This document shows positions 24,902 to 36,048 of a DNA stretch of 64,000 nucleotides, in pieces (positions within the stretch are counted from its first letter, which is position 1; each line of letters opens with the position of its first letter). This DNA comes from Owenia fusiformis (Eukaryota > Annelida > Polychaeta > Sabellida > Oweniidae): assembly GCA_903813345.2 (NCBI GenBank), contig CAIIXF020000001.1:27953915-28017914 (forward strand). Direction: 5' to 3'. Both the position numbers and the translations under genes were made by a program. The notes beneath the pieces were generated by a model that searched no databases, was not told the origin of the DNA, and worked only from the letters and a program-made list of their open reading frames with translations.

Positions 24902-24910
24902 CAAGGTCTG

Positions 24911-26039
24911 TCGTCCAATCTATCTTGATTATAATTTTTTTGTTTCATAGAGTAGTCATATTTTAATTTGAGGTTGTACTGATCTACATAACATGAATGA
25001 TATATTAAAAACATCACTGTGTCTTGTGTAGGTTTTGTGTCTTGAATTTCAGCGTGACATGCACCTCGGATCCAAATACATAAAGACATTCATGATATAC
25101 AACCCCGGGTATACAACATTCAAAATATACAAGGATCACTCCATAACAATTTCTATCCCATGGATTCTCAATATATATGGAGAAAACAACACAATATAAT
25201 TTTGGTATGCACCACTAAAATCGTATCCCACTGATATCATACAAATATTTAATTCTACTAAGGTGAATATCTGCGTGTACCTGATATTCCACGAAGCCCA
25301 AGTTTTCCATACACACAATCAGAAATGCTACACTTTATATATAAACTTTCATCTGGATAAAAATTGAACATCTTTGAGTCACTCCGAGCGCTGGTGTGCA
25401 GATGACAGCACTGGCAGATCCAGGGGGAGGGGGGTGGGCCCAGAAATACATTTAGGGCCTCAGAAAATGGGCCTTGTGTACATAAAATGGGGCTTAATTT
25501 TTTGCTGCCTCAAAATTTGCCCCCCCCCCTTCTTGTTAGATTCTGGATCCACCAGTTGACAGGATGAAGCTTTCTTTGAAGAAGCTAGGTTAAGCGAATA
25601 ACGCAGATGGGAGTAGGTCGTTACCAGTTTCACCACCAGGTGGCTCGTTCGGGTCAGATAGCATGGCGGGTATAGTAGAAAGTTCCCTTTAACATAAATT
25701 ATATCTGTTTTAGTGGTTCAATTTTCATATAACCCTTATGTATCTCATAGTTATGCAAATCATAATATGTCCAGTAAAAGAAAATGTTATCTGACCAAGA
25801 CAAGAAAAGATATTTCACTTTTTGTGATTTTGTAATATGGGCTCTTTGGAGAATCAACCCGAACTAGAAGTCACATTTTCAAAAATAATTAAATTTTCAA
25901 ACTTGATAAACAATTTTCAAAACCATATTTCGAGATTAACTTTTACATGTAGATTTCAAATATGACATCACTTTGACTGGATTTTGAATATTTAATGACA
26001 TAAATCAAGATTATTTCTATTGCATCTAGTCTATTCAAA
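24911..26039. repeat. End of block Q, copy 1
   Basis: Matches 36526-37669 in Q2. It contains an ambiguous exon-like stretch near 25052-25200 (acceptor gaatttcag, open frame RDMHLGSKYIKTFMIYNPGY) that is open in both copies, and a minus-strand frame that is broken in this copy by a 2-base difference. I do not call a gene. A GATCCAGG-type repeat with G/C runs lies at 25410-25560. Confidence 0.6.
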
Positions 26040-26129
26040 GGGTATCTTTGAGTATCTAATACAACCTGGTCTCTTTGATCACATCATTGACCAATCAGAA
26101 TACATTATAGAAATACCCTCATTAAAGCT

Positions 26130-26497
26130 CAGAGGGGGAGAAACACCAGGGTTCAAAGATGACATACGCTTATAATGTAAATCTGTATTGAGATGACATC
26201 GTCGCTGATTGGTCAAAAGTCGACAAACAAATGACGTCATCAATGGCGGTTTCAAAATTTTCAAAATATGCTTCGAATAATATTACCTTCATTTCTGGCG
26301 TGTTAACCAATATCATAGCTTCTCATTTCACATCAAGATAAAAAAAGGGGTACGGAATATGCCTATATCAATTAAAACATCCAATCAAAGTGTAGTATTT
26401 GATAACTAGCCGATGAAAATTCGAATGAACGAAGGTGGTAAGCAAGAGAGGTAATTATGTCTGTCATCTTTAAACTCTGGGGCTTTCCCTCCTCTTA
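26130..26497. mobile_element. hAT-like MITE, TSD TTAAAGCT (P2)
   Basis: The left end CAGAGGGGGAGAAACACC matches the inverse of the right end with about 6 differences, followed by a shared AAAGATGACA. An 8-base flanking duplication is present: TTAAAGCT on the left and TTACAGCT on the right (one mutation). P1 has the uninterrupted site. The P3 copy is at 37757-38125 with an exact TTAAAGCT on both sides. A related remnant is near 41850 in an EndoU intron. Confidence 0.8.
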
Positions 26498-27434
26498 TTA
26501 CAGCTTAATATAACCAGATTAAAAATAGATACAAATGCATTTCTGAATAAATTGTATATATATTTACTTATTTTATATATATTTAATAAATATAGTGTAT
26601 ACCTTGTAATTGCACAAAGTGACAATGGACCCTCTTCATATAAGTGATGTGTAAAGTATTAGAGATTCAAATTATATAAGGGCTCAGGCCCGTAGCCGGG
26701 GGGGGGAGGGATTCGCAGGATTCGGGCGAACCCCCCCCCCCCCCCCTGGCCAACATTTTGAGCACTTCTCTAGTGATTTTAGCCATATTTGGGCCAAAAT
26801 TGTCAAATGTGAACCCCCCTGGAAATTTTTGAAAACTGAACCCCCCCTTGGCAAATCCTGGCTACGGGCCTGGGGCTGTTCCATTTAAATGGTAGAGTGG
26901 TCATAAATATATAAGAACATTAAGGAGGTGGTAAAGATCAATGTGACATGAATGTGGGGGATGTAAAATAGAAAGTGATTGTGGGGAGTATCAACATTTA
27001 ACATTTGAATCACAAAAAAACTTTCAAAATTTTAACCTTTAGGTCTGCCCATTCTGACATTTTTTAATGAAATAGCCCAAACTCCAAAAACTGAATTATA
27101 TAATATTGATATAAGCCTACACTGTGTATGTTGTAAATAATTGCACATTCCCAGTATGATGTATGTGTCTGACCATTACATTTGAAAAATAACCTCTATA
27201 TAGTAATGACTGTACATTGAAAATTAATACTTTATAATAGCATTCAAATAATAATATTCATTATCCAAACATAAACCCATGTCAAATGGTCGGATAGATA
27301 TACATATTTTTTTTCTTGAGATGAATTCTATTTCTATGTTCTCCTATTATGTAATAGACCATTGTGTATGATTTGTGCTACCATCTACTAATGCAATACC
27401 CATCAACCAAGATTATCCAAATACTGTATTTTAA

Positions 27435-27721
27435 CCTCTTGAATACCCAGAATGAAGGATATATCTGTCACAAATAAAATCCATTTGGAACCCAGAGCGA
27501 CAGATATATCTGTCACAGAATTTTTCACTAAAACTGCTCTAACTTTGGCATTTTTTATCCAATCTTCACAACTAATGTTTTAGAATGTATGTAATGGGTC
27601 TATGTTTACTCTTCTTATAAAATCAAATATCAAACATAGTGTTTGTAAATATCCAGAAAACTAGCAGAAAATGAAAAATGCTCTGGTTTCAAACCCTTTT
27701 TAGAGGCTGGTATTCAAGAGG
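27435..27721. mobile_element. TTAA MITE with 13-base TIR CCTCTTGAATACC
   Basis: CCTCTTGAATACC at the left is the exact inverse of GGTATTCAAGAGG at the right, with TTAA on both sides (27431-27434 and 27722-27725). P1 and P3 carry the uninterrupted site. The interior repeats gatatatctgtcaca twice. A 287-base, piggyBac-type non-autonomous insertion specific to P2. Confidence 0.9.
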
Positions 27722-27949
27722 TTAAAATACTGTACTGTTATATTGGGCTACCCATATCTTGGCAAGTAAAATGCAAAAGAAAAAATTAACTTATATACTT
27801 TAGACACAGCAATTCATATAATACTACACTAATATATGGCACTACTGTACCCAGGTAAATATGGTATAGACTTAGACACTCTTTAAACAAGACAATTTTG
27901 TATGCAAAAGTGTTAATTCAATTCTAATTCAATTGTCATTTGACTACTA

Positions 27950-29814
27950 CACGGTGTCGATACTACCCAACGTAAATCGTTCCGGACTTGTTTTTCATAA
28001 CCATTTGGACTTGATTTCGTAGGAGAATGAGATGAGACATTTATCAGAATGGCTCAAAAAGGTAATATAATTGATTCGTTTAGAAAAATACATACACTAA
28101 CTTCTACCTGAAACATTCTTTTTCATTCCCACATATCTATTTTGGCGATCGTGCCACCATAGTTCATATTTATCGGCATTAAATAACAAAAATGCCAGAA
28201 ATATGCTCTAAATCTGCATTAGTGTCATTTAACTATGTTTAAACAAAAAATCACTAAATACAACGTGGAACAATATTCACTACATTAAAGATTGTGTTAA
28301 TATTTTAACTATCTGTACCTTCAAATTTCCATAAATGACCGTAATGTTAAAGTTGGAGTTAACGACGGCGAATGGTCGTTATTCTGACACGGACTTGTCT
28401 TATAATCACTAGGTGAACGACTGCGAATTGTACACAACGTGATACAAACAACGATTGGGAATTGTCTTGTAATGGTATTTTCACGTTTCGTTGCTTGATG
28501 AATTGTCTATGCTTCTGGAAAAATTGCACTTAGTATGATTATGTTTTAGAGGAGTTCTGGTACTAAATATTCACACATTTTGTAATTTCAGTTCCCAGAA
28601 ACAAGTGCCACGAATGCACTTTTAAAAGTGCAGATAAAAATATATTCTTTGAACAGTTCAAGAGGGACCACCCCTCCGATTTATTCAGGCTTGACGTCCC
28701 TTTTCGTGATAAAGGCATGTGGCGTTACAAAACACAGGATTATGGATTCCGGATGTGTGATAAATTAGGCTCAAAGCTGTCATTTGATGATGGTACCTCG
28801 ATAAAGGAGGAAGAATACGTTGAACCAAGTCCTCTTCAGATTTTTAACAGTAAATAACGATTAAAACTAATTATTTCTTCTCAACTTTCACTTAACTTCT
28901 TGCTTAGCATTAATATAAGCATGGAAGTCAGTTTAAAGCCAATAAGGGCGTTTTAAAGTCTTATTTGAGGCAAACTTATGCTCACATTTTTCATAGGCAA
29001 ATTAAAAATAGCGACGAGTGAAGTCCTTAAAAAAGCGAAGAGGCAAAACACAAGAAAAAGTAAAAATCAACTTTTCTCTCTACATGCATTTTTGCCCCTT
29101 GAAAGTATCAAGTAAAGAACATGTATCTGTAATGATTCACTAATTCAACCTTGACAAATATCTCTTAATACGTTTAATTAATGATGATCATTTAGATAGT
29201 ATCATTCAGACAACTTCTTCCACTGTCATCATCCACTCAGATGATGATTTGTTGGAAATCTATAAAGTTTATGGAGCTGTTCCACACTTAAAAATGGTTC
29301 ATTGTGTTCTACAAGTCAGAAACGTTCCAATAACACAAGTCAGAAACGTTCCAATAACAAGTCAACGTCATTAACTGGAATATTTAGGTCAAGTCCAAAT
29401 CGTTATATCTAAAAAATGATCTTTCGACAATTGCTACTCATTTAAACCATTTTAAATCATGATTTTCGTTCACAATATGGCTACTTTCATTATGAATCGG
29501 TGTATTCATTGGATACAAGGCAGGCAGGTGATTATCAGCAAAGTAGGTGAAAACACTGGCAGAATCGCTCACATCCCGAAATAACAAGACTATAGCAAAC
29601 GGTTCGTACAAAAAAGGCGTTTGCGGGTGCCTGAATATAGGGTATATAGTATGGTATGTTATCTAATTGTATTATATTTACATAGAGTCAAGTGAAAGCA
29701 ATTTCATAACCAAATTTACAAACCTACCTCTACTTCTTTCCATAAATCAAGTCCCAATGGTTATGAAAAACAAGTCCGGAACGATTTACGTTGGGTAGTA
29801 TCGGACACCGTAGA
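27950..29814 (+). mobile_element. 1.9 kb transposon, about 60-base TIRs, carrying a spliced gene
   Basis: The left end CACGGTGTCGATACTACCCA and the right end (inverse TACGGTGTCCGATACTACCC) match for about 60 bases, through TTCCGGACTTGTTTTTCATA. P3 has the uninterrupted site (39280-39310), so the ends are well fixed. TACTA flanks both sides (27945-27949 and 29815-29819), though 2-3 extra bases at the right end leave the duplication slightly uncertain. No transposase catalytic domain was recognised. The element contains a three-exon gene in plus orientation. Confidence 0.85.
28049..29374 (+). CDS. Transposon-borne three-exon gene, 149 aa, unknown function
   Basis: Exon 1 (28049-28061) encodes MAQK and one base; its donor is GTAATA. 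Exon 2 (28592-28849) follows acceptor tgtaatttcag, and its donor is GTAAAT. Exon 3 (29196-29374) follows acceptor gatcatttag and ends in TAA. The joined length is 450 bases with every phase consistent. The protein has an N-terminal CHEC (CxxC) at residues 10-13 followed by TFKSADKNIFFEQFKRDH, which suggests a small zinc-binding head but does not fit a standard C2H2 finger. An acidic stretch (IKEEEYVEP) follows. Near the C-terminus the 8-residue unit QVRNVPIT occurs twice in tandem from a 24-base DNA duplication. No known transposase motif is visible. It could be the element's own accessory DNA-binding protein or a captured host gene. Confidence 0.6.
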
Positions 29815-29819
29815 TACTA

Positions 29820-30468
29820 AATAGTATGGCAAGAACATGCAATACCAAAGGATGTGTCTGGGTTTATGCCCTTTTGGTCCCTCAGTCAAAAGTATGTGAA
29901 ATATGGTTTTTATTACTGTCCTAGTTATACTTGATAAGTATATTTATCTTTTCACGAGATTTGATGCATAAATAACCCCCTGCTGAGAGTCAGAATAAGT
30001 ATCTTAACAACAAAAAATAGTCATTATGTATAATATATAGCTAGATCTACGAATTAGTCATGAATATTTTAAATAATTTAGCCTGCTCTGTCCAAATATG
30101 ATACATCTTTGAATTTTTGAGAATACGAATGTCACTGGTGCCCGTTTATTGGAGAATACGGTTGTGAAACAATCAGTGGGCCATGTTACACTCGTTTCCA
30201 TGACATTTCACAAGCGTATCCTCTGGGAAAAGATAAATCCTTCTCTTGCTCACTCTATGGGGGATCATATAAACTGAGATTTGGAGATCTTGTTCAGGTT
30301 AGCCATAAAAAGGTTTGGGATTTGTTTTTTTTCTACTGTGATATTAATGATTTGGCTCTAAGGCGAGAAATCTGTACTTTCTGATTGATATTCTATTATG
30401 AACAGTTACATTGCTAAAATAGCTCATGTTTAACATTTTTTGTTACATTACTATTAAATACTATCAGT
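29820..30468 (+). other. Unique sequence with an orphan exon-like stretch
   Basis: This segment has no counterpart in Q1. At about 30120-30299 an open stretch rich in Cys and aromatic residues reads CHWCPFIGEYGCETISGPC, then YTRFHDISQAY and SCSLYGGSYKLRFGDLVQ. It is bounded by a weak acceptor (ttttgag) and a donor-like cag/GTTAGC. The pattern of Cys residues suggests a small extracellular or zinc-binding module, but no partner exon was found. It may be a gene fragment left by the duplication. Confidence 0.35.
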
Positions 30469-30703
30469 TATCACACGTTTCAGCATGTGATACAGGAAAT
30501 ATTCCACGAAAGGTAATACTGTATCATCCACGAAAGCGAAGCTTGAGTGGTGATACATTGTTACCCGAGTGGAATATTTCCTGTATCACATAAGCTGAAA
30601 CGTGTGATGACGATTTTATCACATGTCTAGGAATTTTGAAGCTTTTGATTTGGTCAGTTATGATTGTGTTCATTACCCTGTGTACTTCTAGTAACTATTA
30701 TAA

Positions 30704-31073
30704 CATACCTATGATGGTGTATAGTGCAAAGTGTACACAAGACAGCGGGCCAATATAAGTTTTGAAAAGCCCGCGCCCGCTAACTTTCTGATTGGTCAAG
30801 GCGCTGACGTCATAACCAATCAATCGAAGATAAAACTGCGCGAGCAATTTTTCTAAACTCTTTTCAATCATTTTCAAACCATTTGTTTGTCAATTCTATA
30901 AGAAAACGGTACTCTCTGACCAGTCTACATCACGATAGGTATGTTATAAATCGTTTATGTCACTATCGTGGTACATATGCCCTCGGTTCTCAGAAATCAA
31001 TGTCCCTCCCAAGGTCGGGCCATATATCACTGAGACCTCGGGCATATATGCCACGATAATGACATAACCTCTA
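30704..31073. mobile_element. Two adjacent hairpin MITEs inserted in Q2, TSD ATTATAA
   Basis: Absent from Q1, where actattataattttt is continuous (11391-11405). ATTATAA is present on both sides (30697-30703 and 31074-31080). The first part (to 30943) has ends CATACCTATGATG and its inverse CATCACGATAGGTATG. It is itself followed by TTATAA. The second part (30954-31069) is a hairpin whose stems contain TATGTCACTATCGTGG and the near-inverse. Confidence 0.75.
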
Positions 31074-31178
31074 ATTATAATGTTTGATTTCGCTTTGAAA
31101 CAATGTGACGTCATATCGTTGTATTCGTACTTGTTTGTGAAATAGTATGACGTCATATTGTTTTCCTTAGCCAGAAGT

Positions 31179-31366
31179 CAAGGAGGATTGGCTCCCAGAA
31201 TGCAACACCGATATTCTGCAAAACAATCACCTAGCGATAGCTTTGTTGGAGAGTATCGGGTCATTCTCCATGCAGTCGTACAAATTATACAGACACGAAT
31301 AGCAAATGACGCATGCGTGGAGATTAAAGAATATCGAGTTGGAACCCTGGCTTCCAATCCTCCTTG
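31179..31366. mobile_element. 188 bp MITE with 9-bp TSD GCCAGAAGT
   Basis: The ends are CAAGGAGGATTGG and its exact inverse CCAATCCTCCTTG. The 9-base sequence GCCAGAAGT flanks both sides (31170-31178 and 31367-31375). Q1 has a single copy at the same site. A 9-base duplication points to a Mutator-like or related superfamily. Confidence 0.9.
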
Positions 31367-31615
31367 GCCAGAAGTGATATAATCAGTGACGTCACATCGT
31401 TGCTATTGATCATCACTGGTTGCCTCTAGTAACGTGTGAGACGGCCGTGTGAGACGGGAAAACTCACACGGTAATCAACCAATCAGATAACTGGAATTTT
31501 ACAGAGCATGTGATAAAGCATAAACTATTTTCAACAAACACAATTTCAAAAAGGATAATATAGAAGTTAACCTTTATTTTCCATTTTTAAGCAGCTGTGC
31601 CTCTCATGACTTTCC

Positions 31616-31689
31616 ATCCTCCTAAGCAGGTGTCCAGAATACCAAGAAAGAAGATATTCTGGATTTTGAAGCCCTGTGATCGGAGGATG
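31616..31689. mobile_element. 74 bp internally deleted MITE, TSD ATGACTTTCC
   Basis: The ends are ATCCTCCTAAGCAGG and GTGATCGGAGGATG. ATGACTTTCC flanks both sides (31606-31615 and 31690-31699) and is single in Q1 (about 11727). The fuller relative, about 245 bases, is at 59019-59262 in an EPT1 intron. Confidence 0.85.
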
Positions 31690-31989
31690 ATGACTTTCCA
31701 AAACAGGTCATATTCGTAGCCTAAGAACCGGTCATGCTCCATACGTGGAAACTCAAGTAGCCATGGATAAATACTATTCTTTTTTCATTTTGATGAAAAC
31801 TCTTGTAAAATGTTGGAATAGATTGTGTTGCCATTTGTTTGCAAGATATGATAAAGTTGCAGCAGTAATGGACAGAGTGAAGGGGGGAGGGGTGTAAATG
31901 CTATAGCCGCAGCGACACATCAAGCAATAATACATGTAATACTCTCCAAAGCAAATAATTTGAAATTGCAGCTGTTTCGCAGCGTAAAC

Positions 31990-32226
31990 CGCATTCATTC
32001 AATATTGGTGATAAGATTGAACAAAAATGTGCTACCTCTAAACAAGCGGTGTGGATATTGATCCGCGGATATCCGAAAAGTGACGATATCCTCACCGCTT
32101 TATTCGAGGTAGCACATATCCGATAAATGTTTTCAATTTTATTTTAAATTCACAGAGAAAGTTTATGACTTTCAAAATGCAAAAATAATTTATATCGATC
32201 ACCAATACTAGCCAATACTGAATGAA
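31990..32226. mobile_element. Short TIR element with central hairpin (Q2 copy)
   Basis: Duplicate of the element at 12037-12272, with the same GTGCTACCTC/GAGGTAGCAC hairpin. It was carried by the block duplication. Confidence 0.55.
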
Positions 32227-33024
32227 GGCTCTTTGCTATGGAGCAAGGATGAATGGTTAGTTGATTAGTTCGTCGTTAAAGAATGGATAATACGACTATA
32301 GACAAAATTTCCCTTTTATTAGGTATCCTCTACAAATGGATGACTATAACTGCGTATCCAACATGCCTTTAAGTTTAATAATGCCCGTTAATATCCGCAC
32401 CTTGCGCACCCGCAACGCTTGTTTGCGTATAGCACAGTCTGTATAGTGTGCTATTACACGTCAATTTATACAAACGAAAACTTTGATAGCGAGATGATTT
32501 TTCTTAAATCATCCAAAATGGCCGCAATGGTTGAGCTAATGAGCTTTACATGTAGAATTAATTTAAAGAAGGTGTTGAAGTTCAAGCTATTGAAGCATTT
32601 TTTCTTAAAGTTTGCAGAGAAAATATTTTAGCATTTCATGAATGTATCAAAATTTATCTTTGAAAAGTTAAACTTAAAGTTGTTTTGATAAAAAAAAGTT
32701 GTAGGCTACTATACATAGAGAACAAGCCAGCCAGATGTATGCTAATAATATGGCCCCAACATTATGTTGTGGTTCAGTATGAATTAGTACTGTCGCATAA
32801 TGATGGTAAACGAGTAAAAGTTTTAAACAACATGCACAAGTAGACAGGAAGTTTGAATGCTATATTAATGCCTCAATATTTCAGAAAAGCAATAAAATCA
32901 GTAAAACATTTTAAACACACCACATAGTCACATACATTGTGCTTCTCCACAGTTTAATCGTCAACATATGAATATCTGAAAATATACTTGGAAGGTTAAT
33001 CATTGTAAAGAGGCAGATTTCGAC

Positions 33025-33834
33025 ATGAGTTTTCTCCATAAATGTGCAATTATAACGGGCTCCAGTAATGGAATTGGGAAAGCCACCGCTCTTCTTCTGG
33101 CCTCTAGGGGAGCAAATGTTCTGATACATGGGACAAAACAGGACGCGATCAACTCTGTCGTCCAGCAATGCAAACTGAGAGGGCGTGAAGGTGCAGTGTT
33201 CCCTAGTGTCAAAGGATTGATAGAAAATGAGGAGACATTGGCCAATATTGCCGAAACAGCTTCCAGTGAATTTGGCCAACTTGATGTTTTGATAAATAAT
33301 GCCATAAGATCATCATTTCATGATCTTCGAAATGCTCCTATTGCAGATTTAGATGCACACTTTGCAATTATTGTGAAATCAGCAGTGAGGTTAAGCCAAC
33401 TTTGCCTCCCTAACCTCACAAAATGCAAAGGCAACATTGTTAATATATCCAGTGTAGAGGCGCTGCGCCCGACAGATTTAAGACATTCATTCTATGCTAT
33501 CAGCAAAGCTGCTTTGAACATGTTCACCCAATGTGCAGCCTTAGAATTCGCAGATGATGGAGTGCGTGTCAATGCAGTTTGTCCAGGTGCTACACGAACC
33601 GAAATACTCGAAAATATGGGGATGACAAATGAAGAAGAGATTAATGAACTTTGGAGTATGTTTGCTAAAATTGTACCAGTTAAACGTGTTGCTACTGCGG
33701 AAGAGATTGCTGGATTTATTGTATATATTGCATCATCCGAGGCAGCCATGATTAACGGTCAGTGTATCGCACATGATGGAGGGCTGACCCTTATTGGACT
33801 TCAAAAACATGTCATTGAAAAGGCTTCAAAGTGA
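33025..33834 (+). CDS. Short-chain dehydrogenase/reductase (SDR), copy 2
   Basis: An intact single-exon ORF of 269 aa. It has the same TGSSNGIG, NNA, NISS and YAISK motifs as copy 1, so it should be catalytically competent. Differences include one codon inserted near residue 220 (EEINELWSMF versus EIIEFWSML), SVEALRPT for SAAALRPS near the active-site loop, N for D near residue 80, V for A near 240 and I for M near the C-terminus. The canonical AATAAA of copy 1 reads AACAAA here (about 33845), leaving ATTAAA near 33879 as a candidate. Upstream sequence differs because this copy lacks the TTAA insertion that sits about 200 bases before copy 1. Confidence 0.9.
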   Translation: MSFLHKCAIITGSSNGIGKATALLLASRGANVLIHGTKQDAINSVVQQCKLRGREGAVFPSVKGLIENEETLANIAETASSEFGQLDVLINNAIRSSFHDLRNAPIADLDAHFAIIVKSAVRLSQLCLPNLTKCKGNIVNISSVEALRPTDLRHSFYAISKAALNMFTQCAALEFADDGVRVNAVCPGATRTEILENMGMTNEEEINELWSMFAKIVPVKRVATAEEIAGFIVYIASSEAAMINGQCIAHDGGLTLIGLQKHVIEKASK

Positions 33835-33914
33835 ATACTTTTACAACAAACTATTTTTATTAATCAATGGCACTTTGTGTATTAAATATTGATACTTTGA
33901 CTTTATTAACTGAA

Positions 33915-34990
33915 TTTTGAATTTCACTGGTGATCCACTCGATTACGCTGGTTACCGAAATGGTTCGTTTCGGTAACAAAATGTCGGAACATCGAAGGTA
34001 TGATTTTTCTTTTTTCCTTATTTCACACGTTGTAGGCAGACTTCCCACGACATTTTTTATCACAAACGTACCATTATCATGTTTAAGAAAATGTACATAT
34101 TTGCGAACAAGTAGTTCAGAAGACAACAGAATCGTCGATTTAATTCCTCTTACATAAACGGTAAGATCTGCACTTTTAACCGAAAGCGTTTATGTAACTT
34201 AATTGAGGAATTAAATCGATGATTTTGTTGTCTTCTGAGCAATTTTTTCGCAAACATGTACATTTTCTAAAACATATGATTTTTTTTAAATTAATTTATT
34301 TACATTGAAACATTTATACAATTTTTAGATAGTATACAATGGTTACATTGGTACTTATACAGGAATACAGAACTTATTGGTTATAGATTTTACTATTTCT
34401 TATTTTCCAAATTTCAAACTTGTGTTTAAACACTAGCTGGTTTCTATGGCATTTGCTCTCAAAATCTCCATCATTGCTATAAAATAAAATTTCTTGTTCA
34501 GAAAACTTTAAATTTTGAATATTTACATATTCCTTTGCATTCGTACAATTGACAAATAAGTGTTTATGACTTTCTACTTCAACATTGCATATTTTACAAA
34601 TTCCATTTGACTTCTGAATTTTTTGTAATTTTTTTCTGTCCATGTAATGTGGCTCCATTAAAACATTTAAATATAAATTCTTTAACGTTATTACTAATGT
34701 CACATTTAAACAAGATCTTGTAAAAATCTGAGAAATCCGTTTGAGCAAACTGCTCAGACCAATACTCTTCTGATTTGGATTCTGTTAAACTGTTTTTTAC
34801 AAACCCTTTTCTTATTGATTGCACATTGATTTTCTGTACAGGAATACCTAAAACATGTGATACTGATACACGTTTGTGAGAAAAAACGTCGTGGGGATTC
34901 TGCCTACAACGCGTGAAATAAGGAAAAAGAAAATCGTACCTTCGACCGTTCTGACATTTTGTTACCGAAACGAACCAGCGCAATTGAACG
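33915..34990 (-). pseudogene. LINE ORF2 C-terminal fragment between inverted repeats (Q2)
   Basis: Counterpart of 14578-15645. Minus-strand frames give WSEQFAQTDFSDFYKILFK, then KSNGICKICNVEVESHKHLF and VNC, a CCHC zinc-binding segment like that after the reverse transcriptase in LINEs. Its frame is broken near 34640. The left inverted arm is open here (ATGTCGGAACATCGAAGG) where copy 1 has a stop. No catalytic core. Confidence 0.65.
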
Positions 34991-35487
34991 GATCACCACC
35001 AGGGATGACTCATAACTCCAAGGTTTTATTTGACGTTTGACTTTTGAATCTAGAGCTAGAGTTACATATGCGGAAACATTCTTTTATACGTTATGTGGCT
35101 CTTTCATATGAGACTAAATAACATATGGAGTGACTTGAGATGAGACGTGATGAGCACCACGAATCTCAATATATGTGTACACGTACTGATCTTAAACTAG
35201 TACTGATAATATATAGACAACCTTGACACAATTAATTTACTTTCCAAACAAAACTACTTCTAGAATATGTAAAGATGATTGTACATACATACCAGGTGTA
35301 CCAGGTATATCGTGGGCGAAGCCAGATTTCAGTCAGGGGGATGCGATTGCCAAACATTTGAAATTTTTATTTTTTTATTTTTTAGACCATTTTCCAGCTA
35401 GAAATACGTGGGATAAGCGAAGCAAAAAGTTTTTTTTAAAGATCTGTTTTGATTTTTACAAAATTTGATGTAACTTCCTTCACTTAA

Positions 35488-36044
35488 AGGGTGACGCATA
35501 TCGTTTAGCAAATCGAACGCTCGTTTCTGGTGTTGCTCACCGTTTAGTATAAAAGGCCCGATCCCGGAATAATACTCAAGGGTTTACAGGTTCGAGGTTC
35601 TAACTGTTATATAGCATAAGTATATTATAGATCGTCACACATTTATAAAAGGGTGATTTTTATTTTGACAAATCAATTCCACATTTATGGGTGAAGTTTC
35701 AGGATCTTCTATTTGTGTATAATAAGGAAAAATTGGCATCTAAATTTCCCCATAACGTAATAGCACACAGCTTGGCATATGAAATATCCTACAAATGAAA
35801 CAAAGTAAGACAACCCGGTTTCTAATACAAGGATTTATATTGGCTGTTGTACATGTATTCTTTGAACGCAATCACTCTTTGGATAACGTTTTCAAAATCA
35901 TTATAAACGGATAACTTTATCTCAAAGACAATTTCAATAAACTGGATTTTACAGAACTCCCCTTATTTCTTAAAAATGGACTGATCCAGTTGATTCGCCT
36001 GGAGCCGCCATATTGTTTTTATACGGGATGCTAATCGGAACCCT
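35488..36044. mobile_element. TTAA-flanked 557 bp element (Q2 insertion)
   Basis: Same family as 12900-13473, at a different site, with TTAA on both sides (35484-35487 and 36045-36048). It has small deletions relative to the Q1 copy (for example gtcgttgtgtcaacacc is missing after ggttcgag). Confidence 0.8.
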
Positions 36045-36048
36045 TTAA

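Larger units (their letters stand above)
26040..27846. repeat. Block P, copy 2
   Basis: Aligns with P1 and P3. It contains two insertions absent from P1: the hAT-like MITE (also in P3) and the TTAA element at 27435-27721 (in neither P1 nor P3). It carries the AGGCCCGTAGCC MITE at 26685-26872. No gene. Confidence 0.85.

Noticed and set aside
25136-25318. Minus-strand frame shared by Q1 and Q2 ends
   Set aside because: A 2-base indel between copies changes the protein, and no domain or splice structure supports it.
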